From positions 1 through 21,755 of the forward strand of contig CACGEL010000013.1 in NCBI GenBank assembly GCA_902572065.1: a stretch of DNA of 21,755 nucleotides, read 5' to 3'. Origin of the DNA: an uncultured Prochlorococcus sp. (lineage in GTDB: Bacteria > Cyanobacteriota > Cyanobacteriia > PCC-6307 > Cyanobiaceae). The notes beneath the pieces were generated by a model that worked only from the letters and a program-made list of their open reading frames with translations, did no database searches and was not told where the DNA came from. Each line of letters begins with the position of its first letter. The stretch's first letter is position 1. Position numbers and translations under genes: made by a program. Shown here piece after piece: positions 15,898-21,755 of this stretch.

Positions 15898-15908
15898 TTT
15901 TATACCTC

Positions 15909-16643
15909 CTATGAATTCTCATTTGATGAACGATCTTCAAATTGCTGAGGTTTTCGACTGCCTTTCCTTCTAGGAATTGCCCCAACAGGAACAGTTTGTT
16001 CTTCTTTAGGAAGGACCTCTCCTTTAAAAACCCAAACTTTAATACCCAAAACACCATAAGTTGTATTTGCTTCACGTAATGCATAATCAACCTCAGCTCT
16101 CAAAGTATGAAGGGGAACTCTACCTTCTCTAGTCCACTCTGATCTAGCTATTTCAGCGCCATTAAGTCTTCCACCAACTTGAATTTTCAGGCCTAGAACT
16201 CCAGCCCTTTGAGCTCTTTGCAAAGCCATCCTTATAGTTCTTCTAAAGGCAACTCTTTTTTCTAATTGTTGTGCTATGTATTCAGCTAGTAAATATGCAT
16301 CAGCGTCCACTCGCTCTACTTCAACTACATTAATTCTGACTTGTCTTGTTCTATCTCCAATAGTTTTTTGAATCCCTGATCTTAATTCTTCAATACCACT
16401 TCCTTGCCTACCTACAATCACTCCTGGTCTAGCTGTTTTTAATTCGAGTTCTAACTGATCGGCTTTTCTAGCAATTAAAACATCACTAATTCCAGCTGAA
16501 TTATATTTCTTTTGAATGAAATTTCTAATTTTATAGTCTTCTTGAAGAAGAATGGAATAAGTTTTAGGAGTAGCGAACCATTTTGAACGATGTTCTTGGG
16601 TAATACCTAACCTAAGCCCTGTTGGATTAATTTTATTTCCCAT
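15909..16643 (-). CDS. rpsC: Ribosomal protein uS3
   Basis: A 244-residue protein at the mRNA entry tunnel with helicase-like function. It begins [15 protein letters not shown], contains a KH-type loop [14 protein letters not shown] (GRQG at 78-81), and the C-terminal domain with [20 protein letters not shown] and [13 protein letters not shown]. The start shares one base with the rplV stop, with AGGAGG in the end of rplV. A Ser/Asn-rich tail closes it. Confidence 0.98.
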   Translation of the reverse strand: MGNKINPTGLRLGITQEHRSKWFATPKTYSILLQEDYKIRNFIQKKYNSAGISDVLIARKADQLELELKTARPGVIVGRQGSGIEELRSGIQKTIGDRTRQVRINVVEVERVDADAYLLAEYIAQQLEKRVAFRRTIRMALQRAQRAGVLGLKIQVGGRLNGAEIARSEWTREGRVPLHTLRAEVDYALREANTTYGVLGIKVWVFKGEVLPKEEQTVPVGAIPRRKGSRKPQQFEDRSSNENS

Positions 16644-17029
16644 TAGTTTTGTTCCTCCTTATTAGTTTGATTAGGAGCAGATTCAACAGAGATACTAATA
16701 TGGCAAGTCTGCTTTTTTATAGAGAAAGCTCTGCCTTGAGCTCTTGGTCTGAACCTTTTCATTACAGGTCCATTATCAGCTGAAGCTGAAGATATTATTA
16801 AAGAAGATGGTTCCATCCCTAAGTTGTGTTCAGCATTTGCTACTGCAGATCTTAAAACTTTAGTAATAGGATCCGTAGATCTATATGGCATAAATTCCAA
16901 CATGATAAGTGCATCTCTATAAGATTTACCTCTAATTTGATCGAGAACTCTTCTTACTTTAGATGCAGACCCACGTATATACTTACCGTGAGCAATGGCT
17001 GTTTTTTTCATTTCAGATGTTTTTGTCAT
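16643..17029 (-). CDS. rplV: Ribosomal protein uL22
   Basis: A 128-residue protein whose beta hairpin lines the nascent-peptide tunnel. [22 protein letters not shown] and the hairpin region [22 protein letters not shown] are diagnostic. Its start abuts the rpsS stop with no gap. The tail NKEEQN is encoded by the AAGGAGGAACAAAAC that also serves as ribosome-binding site for rpsC. Confidence 0.97.
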   Translation of the reverse strand: MTKTSEMKKTAIAHGKYIRGSASKVRRVLDQIRGKSYRDALIMLEFMPYRSTDPITKVLRSAVANAEHNLGMEPSSLIISSASADNGPVMKRFRPRAQGRAFSIKKQTCHISISVESAPNQTNKEEQN

Positions 17030-17305
17030 TTATCTTGCCCCCTTCTTATCTCTTAAGTGCCCACGATAAGTTCTGGTAGGAGCAAATTCACCTAGCTTAT
17101 GGCCAATCATTTGTTCAGTTATGAATACTGGTATGTGAGCCTTCCCATTGTGGACCGCAATCGTATGACCAATCATTACAGGAAGGATAGTCGAAGATCT
17201 GGACCATGTTTTAATGACTGATTTATCATTATCAGTATTTTGTTTTTCTACCTTTTTAAGCAAACTATCTGCTATAAAAGGTCCTTTTTTTAGTGAACGT
17301 CCCAT
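17030..17305 (-). CDS. rpsS: Ribosomal protein uS19
   Basis: A 91-residue head protein working with uS13. [43 protein letters not shown] and the C-terminal [15 protein letters not shown] are diagnostic. It follows rplB by 32 bases, one of the wider gaps of the S10 part; no Shine-Dalgarno is seen before its ATG. Confidence 0.98.
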   Translation of the reverse strand: MGRSLKKGPFIADSLLKKVEKQNTDNDKSVIKTWSRSSTILPVMIGHTIAVHNGKAHIPVFITEQMIGHKLGEFAPTRTYRGHLRDKKGAR

Positions 17306-17337
17306 AATTTATAAAATAGAAATAGAAAAAGTAGTAA

Positions 17338-18201
17338 TCAAGAATCTCTTCCTCCTCTACTTCTCTTAGAAATACGACGACGTTTTCGAACAACTAATTT
17401 ATTGCTTGGTTTGTTCTTCTTACGTGTCTTTAATCCAAGTGCTGGCTTACCCCAAGGAGTTACAGGGCCTGCTCGACCAATCGGAGCTTTTCCCTCTCCT
17501 CCTCCATGTGGATGATCACATGGGTTCATAACACTACCTCTTACTTGAGGTCTTCTACCTAGCCATCTTCTTCTACCTGCTTTTCCTAAGCTAGTATTGC
17601 GTATTTCCGAATTACCCACTTCACCTAAAGTTGCATAACATTCCTTTCTTACAAGTCGGACTTCGGTAGAAGGTAGTTTCAAGGCGACATAATCTCCTTC
17701 CTTCGCCATTAACTGTGCACTTGCTCCTGCAGATCTGACCATTTGAGCACCTCTTCCAGCATATAGTTCTACACAATGAACACTTGATCCTAATGGCATA
17801 GCAGATAAAGGCATTGCGTTACCTTCTTCGATTGGAACGCCTTCACCAGAAATTACTTTTTGACCAACTTTTACACCTGCAGGGGCAATAATATATCTTT
17901 TCTCTCCATCTTCGTAGAATAAAAGTGCAAGCCTAGCATTTCTATGCGGATCATAATGAATAGCTGCAACCTTAGCATTAATATTTCTTTTATCTCTTCT
18001 AAAATCTACCAATCTATATTGTCTTTTGTGTCCACCACCTCTATGACGACAAGTTATAACTCCTCTATTATTTCTACCTTTAACTCTATGCTTAGAAACT
18101 ATTAATGATTTTTCTGGTTTTGAATCTGTAATCTCACTAAAGTCAGTAACAACTCTTTGTCTAGTGCCAGGTGTATAGGGTTTGAATTTACGAATAGCCA
18201 T
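17338..18201 (-). CDS. rplB: Ribosomal protein uL2
   Basis: A 287-residue protein needed for subunit joining and peptidyl transfer. Blocks are [42 protein letters not shown] (in part), and the C-terminal [20 protein letters not shown], whose His230 corresponds to the conserved histidine near the catalytic centre. Length is slightly above E. coli. AAGGAG precedes its ATG; it lies 12 bases after rplW. Confidence 0.98.
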   Translation of the reverse strand: MAIRKFKPYTPGTRQRVVTDFSEITDSKPEKSLIVSKHRVKGRNNRGVITCRHRGGGHKRQYRLVDFRRDKRNINAKVAAIHYDPHRNARLALLFYEDGEKRYIIAPAGVKVGQKVISGEGVPIEEGNAMPLSAMPLGSSVHCVELYAGRGAQMVRSAGASAQLMAKEGDYVALKLPSTEVRLVRKECYATLGEVGNSEIRNTSLGKAGRRRWLGRRPQVRGSVMNPCDHPHGGGEGKAPIGRAGPVTPWGKPALGLKTRKKNKPSNKLVVRKRRRISKRSRGGRDS

Positions 18202-18213
18202 AATAAATACTCC

Positions 18214-18516
18214 TTAAGATTCTGGGAATAATTGGATTTTGTCTCCTTCAGCAAGGCGAACAATTGCCTTCTTGACTTGAGAACGTTTCCCGGAGAATTT
18301 ACCGACTCTTCTTGTTCTCCTTGGAGGGTTCATAGTGTTTATTCCTATAACTTTAACATTAAACAAGGACTCAATTGCTGTCTTAATTTGAGGCTTTGCT
18401 GCTCTATGATCAACCTCAAACGTATATTGGTTAATATCTAGTGCATTTGTGGCTTTTTCCGTAATTACAGGCTTACGAATTATATCTGCCAAACGAGAAT
18501 CAAATAATTTACTCAT
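18214..18516 (-). CDS. rplW: Ribosomal protein uL23
   Basis: A 100-residue tunnel-exit protein that docks trigger factor and [31 protein letters not shown] (core PVITEKA) and the loop [22 protein letters not shown] are diagnostic. The start overlaps the rplD stop by four bases and uses AGGAGG in the end of rplD. Confidence 0.97.
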   Translation of the reverse strand: MSKLFDSRLADIIRKPVITEKATNALDINQYTFEVDHRAAKPQIKTAIESLFNVKVIGINTMNPPRRTRRVGKFSGKRSQVKKAIVRLAEGDKIQLFPES

Positions 18517-19145
18517 GATGCATAAACCTCCTGAATTTTATTGATTGCTGATTGACCTATAACTAACTTATTAGCGTTAAGAATATCAAAAACATTTAAT
18601 TGATCAGCAGCAATTAATTTGACCTTCTCAATATTATTTATAGATTTTTTAATAACTTCAGAAGGGCCATCAAGAATAACCAAAACTTTTTCTGTTTTTT
18701 CAATCCCTAATCGAGATAACCCATTAACTATTTCACTAGTTTTGGGTTTATCTAATGATGATCCAAAGTCTTCAACAGCTTTAATATCAGCAACTCTTGA
18801 CATGAGAGCTGTTCTCAAAGCTAATCTTCTTTCTTTACGATTCATATCCAAGTTAAAAGAACGTGGTTTAGGCCCAAATATTACCCCTCCTCCTGGTCTT
18901 AATGGAGTCCTTATTGATCCTTGACGGGCTCGGCCTGTGCCCTTTTGCTTATATGGTTTCCTACCACCTCCGCGAACTTCAGACCTTGTCAATGTAGATG
19001 CAGTACCTTGTCTTTTATTAGCTAGTTGTCTAAGCACAGCTCTATGAATTAAATCGGCGGACGAAGTTTCTTTGGCAACTTTTAGATCTATTGAAACTTT
19101 GCCAGCTTTTTTACCATCCCATTTTAAGGTTTCTAGAGTTGTCAT
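18513..19145 (-). CDS. rplD: Ribosomal protein uL4
   Basis: A 210-residue protein with a globular domain and a tunnel-lining loop. The loop region [26 protein letters not shown] is diagnostic in its core, followed by [15 protein letters not shown]. In E. coli L4 represses the S10 operon through its leader; whether that applies here is unknown. The start overlaps the rplC stop by four bases with GGAGC upstream. The end (QEVYAS) encodes the Shine-Dalgarno of rplW. Confidence 0.97.
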   Translation of the reverse strand: MTTLETLKWDGKKAGKVSIDLKVAKETSSADLIHRAVLRQLANKRQGTASTLTRSEVRGGGRKPYKQKGTGRARQGSIRTPLRPGGGVIFGPKPRSFNLDMNRKERRLALRTALMSRVADIKAVEDFGSSLDKPKTSEIVNGLSRLGIEKTEKVLVILDGPSEVIKKSINNIEKVKLIAADQLNVFDILNANKLVIGQSAINKIQEVYAS

Positions 19146-19795
19146 GATTTTGCTCCTACTTTGTTGTCAACCAGATTATTAGGCCTAATATCAACTATCG
19201 CACCAGGTTTACCTGGAATAGAACCTTTCACAATAAGTAAATTTTTTTGATCATCTATTTTGACCACTAATAAGCCTTTTGTAGTAATTTTTTTTCCTCC
19301 ATATCTTCCTGCCATTCTTTTCCCGGGATAAATTCTTCCTGGAGTTGTTCCTGCACCAGTAGAACCTGGAGCTCTGTGATTTTTTGAACCATGGCTCATA
19401 GGTCCTCTACTAAATCCATGTCTCTTCTGATATCCAGAGAACCCTCTACCCATAGATTTGCCACTTATATCAACTTTTTGACCAACCTCAAAATTTTTAA
19501 CTGTTACCTCCTTACCAATTTCATAAGAAGATGTTTCTTGAACTCTATATTCTTTTAGGTGCTTTAAAAGTTCTTGACCTGATTTTAATAAATGCCCTTT
19601 TTCAGGTTTACTGAAATGCTTATCTTTAGACACTCCATAACCTATTTGAATAGCTGTGTAACCATCCAAAGATTGTGTCTTTAATTGAGTAATACGACAA
19701 GGGCCAGCCTCTATAAGAGTTACAGGTACTGCATTACCATTGTCATCAAATAATTGGGACATACCCAATTTCCTTCCTAAAATTCCTATAGACAT
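19142..19795 (-). CDS. rplC: Ribosomal protein uL3, first gene of the cluster
   Basis: A 217-residue early-assembly protein close to the peptidyl transferase centre. [44 protein letters not shown] and [19 protein letters not shown] are diagnostic. At the place of E. coli Gln150, the PrmB methylation target in MAGQMG, an Arg is present (MAGRYG). No rpsJ precedes it, as expected in cyanobacteria where rpsJ lies in the str operon. No Shine-Dalgarno is visible before the ATG, although it is the leading gene. Confidence 0.98.
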   Translation of the reverse strand: MSIGILGRKLGMSQLFDDNGNAVPVTLIEAGPCRITQLKTQSLDGYTAIQIGYGVSKDKHFSKPEKGHLLKSGQELLKHLKEYRVQETSSYEIGKEVTVKNFEVGQKVDISGKSMGRGFSGYQKRHGFSRGPMSHGSKNHRAPGSTGAGTTPGRIYPGKRMAGRYGGKKITTKGLLVVKIDDQKNLLIVKGSIPGKPGAIVDIRPNNLVDNKVGAKS

Positions 19796-19838
19796 AAGGC
19801 TTAAGTAGGCTAGCTCGTGATTTATTTTTAATTATCAA

Positions 19839-19859
19839 ATCCTTAAAATGGTTAAGGAT
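19839..19859 (-). promoter_or_regulatory. Perfect hairpin in rplC leader
   Basis: ATCCTTAA and TTAAGGAT form an 8-base-pair perfect stem with a 5-base loop, its near edge 43 bases before the rplC start. It is the strongest structure in the leader. It could be an operator or an mRNA structure sensed by a ribosomal protein such as L4; there is no T-run to make it a terminator. Confidence 0.45.
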
Positions 19860-19878
19860 ATTGTTAATAAAAAGTCAA

Positions 19879-19884
19879 TCTATA
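19879..19884 (-). promoter_or_regulatory. Candidate -10 box of ribosomal-protein cluster
   Basis: TATAGA on the minus strand would give a leader of about 75-80 bases containing the 19839-19859 hairpin. No good -35 lies 17 bases before it. A TTGACT just downstream (19877-19872) lacks a matching -10, so the real start site is uncertain. Confidence 0.3.
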
Positions 19885-19988
19885 CTGGGTGAGACTTTTC
19901 TAAAAATAGACAGTTTCTCTTCGGGTTAGACCCACTCCCAATTTTTTTTAACGAAACGCTAAAAAATGTGAATCTTTTCAGAGGCTCT

Positions 19989-20004
19989 GCTAGCTTGCTA
20001 GCTT
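19989..20004. repeat. Tandem octamer GCTAGCTT x2
   Basis: Two contiguous copies of GCTAGCTT, each holding the palindrome GCTAGC; a third GCTAGC is at 19809-19814, near the rplC start. The array lies between the divergent rplC cluster and ndhN, at the -35 position of a possible ndhN promoter. It could be a regulator binding site. Confidence 0.5.
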
Positions 20005-20025
20005 AAAAATTTCACCGAATATAAA
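19995..20025 (+). promoter_or_regulatory. Candidate ndhN promoter
   Basis: TTGCTA (19995-20000) and TATAAA (20020-20025) are 19 bases apart, slightly longer than ideal, and give a leader of about 50 bases to ndhN. The -35 is part of the tandem octamer. Confidence 0.25.
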
Positions 20026-20080
20026 TTGTACATCATCAAGTACCATAAAATGAAATAATATACAGATAAAGGGAATCTTT

Positions 20081-20551
20081 ATGCCATTACTTCTTACAGG
20101 AAACAAGTTTCATAACGATTTACATAAAAATAAATGTTTAGCAATGTTCGCTCCTCTTGAGGGGGGATATGAAACTCGTCTATTAAGAAGAATGCGGGCT
20201 AGAGGGTTTAAAACTTACATAACCTCTGCCAGAGGATTAGGCGATCCTGAAGTGTTTTTACTAAAATTACATGGTATTAGACCTCCTCATCTTGGTCATC
20301 AAAGTATTGGTAGGAATGGGGCTCTAGGAGAAGTACAGCAAGTAATTCCTCAAGGATCAGAACTTTTTAATGAAAATGATGAGAATAAATTATTATGGCT
20401 ATTAGAAGGTCAAGTCTTATCACAGTCAGAATTAGAAAGCTTAATTAAAATCTGTACTTCAGATAACAAACTAAAAATTGTTGTTGAAATGGGTGGGTCA
20501 AGAAAACTTGAATGGAAATCTTTAAATAATTATATTTTGAATGAATTCTGA
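20081..20551 (+). CDS. ndhN: NAD(P)H dehydrogenase-like complex subunit N
   Basis: A 156-residue peripheral subunit specific to the cyanobacterial and chloroplast NDH-1 complex, which takes electrons from ferredoxin and works in respiration and cyclic electron flow at the thylakoid. The start [14 protein letters not shown], the block [28 protein letters not shown] and the Pro-rich [16 protein letters not shown] are characteristic. It is soluble, with no membrane segment. AAAGGGA lies a few bases before the ATG. Its last 11 bases overlap ldpA, suggesting coupled translation of an electron-transport subunit with a redox-linked clock protein. Confidence 0.95.
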   Translation: MPLLLTGNKFHNDLHKNKCLAMFAPLEGGYETRLLRRMRARGFKTYITSARGLGDPEVFLLKLHGIRPPHLGHQSIGRNGALGEVQQVIPQGSELFNENDENKLLWLLEGQVLSQSELESLIKICTSDNKLKIVVEMGGSRKLEWKSLNNYILNEF

Positions 20552-21551
20552 AATTGATCTGTTTGAAAAAAATAAAAAGGGATCAGATAAATGGGTTAAA
20601 TTAATTTGTGGGGCAAGCAATGAGGATATCGTTGCCATAGAAGATTTATGTGCTATTTATTCAGCTGCTGGAGTTGATTATATTGATGTTGCTGCTGACC
20701 AATCTATAGTTCAAGCTGCGAGAAGTGGTATCAAATGGGCTAAAGAAGTCTGTGGTGCATCTCCTGGGTTAATGATAAGTATTAGTGATGGTAAGGATGT
20801 ACATTTTCGTAAAGCCAAATTTGATCCGTTGAAATGTCCCTCTAATTGTTCCAGACCATGTGAAAAGATTTGCCCTACATCTGCAATTAATTATTCTGGA
20901 GTCAAAGAAAATAAATGCTATGGATGTGGAAGATGTATAAATAGTTGCCCCTTAAATTTAATATCTGAATATGATTACAATTTATCAAATAATGATTTAC
21001 CAAAAACTCTAAAAGCAATTAAGCCTGATGCAGTAGAAATTCATACTGAAATTAATCGAATAGATTCTTTCATAACAGTAGCTAATCGAATCAAAAATTC
21101 AGGGGTAAAGTTAAAAAAAATATCTGTCAGTTGTGGATTAAATCAATCCAAAAAACAGCCAATAGATCTTTCAAAAGCACTATGGGATAGGTATGAAATT
21201 CTTCTTGAACATAATGTGCCGATTATTTGGCAACTTGATGGCAGGCCAATGTCTGGTGATATAGCACCAACGACAGGAAAAGATACAGTTAAACTATGGG
21301 AAAATATAGGATCTCAACTTCCTCCAGGTCTAATTCAACTAGCAGGTGGTACAAATGAGAAAACTCATGAATTTTTAAAAATAAATAATTTTCCTGATGG
21401 AATTGCTTTTGGTAGTTATGCGAGAAAAATAATGCAACCACTTATTGAATATGCTGATAAAAATAATAAAAAGTTATATGAATATCCAGCAAAAATGGCT
21501 TTAGCAATCAAAAAAGCAAAAAACTTACTAAAGCCATGGAAAATTAGCTAA
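20541..21551 (+). CDS. ldpA: LdpA, light-dependent period iron-sulfur protein
   Basis: A 336-residue soluble protein. In Synechococcus elongatus LdpA senses cellular redox state and adjusts circadian period, associating with KaiA, CikA and SasA. The N-terminal part has [15 protein letters not shown] and [10 protein letters not shown]. Two Fe-S motifs follow: CX3CX3CX3C at Cys99, 103, 107 and 111, and CX2CX2CX3C at Cys126, 129, 132 and 136, enough for two 4Fe-4S clusters. The C-terminal half (about 150-336) has a barrel-like pattern with PDAVEIHTE and [13 protein letters not shown]. The ATG lies inside the end of ndhN. Identification rests on motif layout and neighbour; it is good but not checked by search. 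Confidence 0.9.
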   Translation: MNSEIDLFEKNKKGSDKWVKLICGASNEDIVAIEDLCAIYSAAGVDYIDVAADQSIVQAARSGIKWAKEVCGASPGLMISISDGKDVHFRKAKFDPLKCPSNCSRPCEKICPTSAINYSGVKENKCYGCGRCINSCPLNLISEYDYNLSNNDLPKTLKAIKPDAVEIHTEINRIDSFITVANRIKNSGVKLKKISVSCGLNQSKKQPIDLSKALWDRYEILLEHNVPIIWQLDGRPMSGDIAPTTGKDTVKLWENIGSQLPPGLIQLAGGTNEKTHEFLKINNFPDGIAFGSYARKIMQPLIEYADKNNKKLYEYPAKMALAIKKAKNLLKPWKIS

Positions 21552-21618
21552 TTCATTGAATTCTTAGAAAAAAAATTTAAATTAAATAAAATACGAGAAT
21601 ACAAAATTTATATTTTTT

Positions 21619-21648
21619 TTGATAGAAAAAAATCTATTAATGTATTAA
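21619..21648 (+). promoter_or_regulatory. Candidate tRNA-Gln promoter
   Basis: TTGATA (21619-21624) and TATTAA (21643-21648) are 18 bases apart and would start transcription about 7 bases before the tRNA. A small ATAGA/TCTAT dyad (21622-21637) overlaps it. AT richness limits confidence. Confidence 0.35.
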
Positions 21649-21661
21649 AATAAAAATTCAT

Positions 21662-21733
21662 TGGGCCGTCGCCAAGTGGTAAGGCATCGGGTTTTGGTCT
21701 CGACATTCCTAGGTTCGAATCCTAGCGGCCCAG
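21662..21733 (+). tRNA. tRNA-Gln (anticodon TTG)
   Basis: Seventy-two bases without CCA. The acceptor stem TGGGCCG pairs with CGGCCCA and is followed by discriminator G. The D-arm holds GCCAAGTGGTAAGGC, the anticodon loop TTTTGGT gives TTG, and the T-arm has GGTTCGAATCC. It resembles E. coli tRNA-Gln closely, including the U1-A72 pair typical of this tRNA. CCA is not encoded. Confidence 0.97.
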
Positions 21734-21755
21734 TCCTAAAATTTTCTTGAGTGCA

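Noticed and set aside
21622..21637. ATAGA/TCTAT dyad as terminator of ldpA
   Set aside because: The stem is only five AT-rich pairs and is not followed by a T-run; it overlaps the likely tRNA promoter.

Overview
The window looks like a chromosomal segment of a high-light-adapted Prochlorococcus or a very close picocyanobacterial relative. The evidence is AT-rich DNA, a cyanobacterial NDH-1 subunit (NdhN), the cyanobacterial clock-associated iron-sulfur protein LdpA, and a cyanobacterial ribosomal-protein cluster that lacks rpsJ, rpsN and rpmD at their E. coli positions. The assignment is inference from gene content and protein style, because no database search was possible.

Layout. (1) Positions 1-1730 are accessory-like: a partial PAP2-family membrane phosphatase on the minus strand with clearly raised GC, a 507-base gap, and a small TM2-domain membrane protein surrounded by short repeats. 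This stretch lies downstream of a tRNA-Ser(GCT) gene (1731-1819, minus). Imperfect copies of the tRNA 3' end occur at 958-978 and 773-784. (2) Positions 1881-3656 hold alanine racemase (minus) and a divergent HNH-endonuclease-family gene (plus), separated by a small palindrome. (3) Positions 3669-19795 are one continuous minus-strand run of 28 genes in S10-spc-alpha order: rplC-D-W-B, rpsS, rplV, rpsC, rplP, rpmC, rpsQ, rplN-X-E, rpsH, rplF-R, rpsE, rplO, secY, adk, rpmJ, rpsM, rpsK, rpoA, rplQ, truA, rplM, rpsI, rpmE, prfA. It joins ribosome assembly, protein export (SecY), nucleotide supply (Adk), transcription (RpoA), tRNA modification (TruA) and termination (RF1). (4) Positions 19796-20080 are a divergent regulatory region. 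(5) Positions 20081-21551 are ndhN and ldpA, overlapping by 11 bases on the plus strand, followed by tRNA-Gln(TTG) at 21662-21733.

Most of the window is ordinary core genome. The best candidate for something new is the roughly 0.75-kb stretch next to tRNA-Ser. Its order is: degenerate tRNA-end copy, three tandem GGCAAC decamers, a 12-base-spaced pair of CTCACAACA repeats, the TM2 gene, a second such pair, and the intact tRNA end. That is the arrangement expected of a very small, integrase-less element inserted at a tRNA gene, with recombinase arm-type sites kept at both ends. This reading is inference and testable. Other points are a hairpin before rplE at the place where S8 regulates the E. 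coli spc operon, C-terminal peptides that double as Shine-Dalgarno sequences, TTG starts for truA and prfA, and a zinc-ligand-free L31 beside a zinc-ligand-retaining L36.
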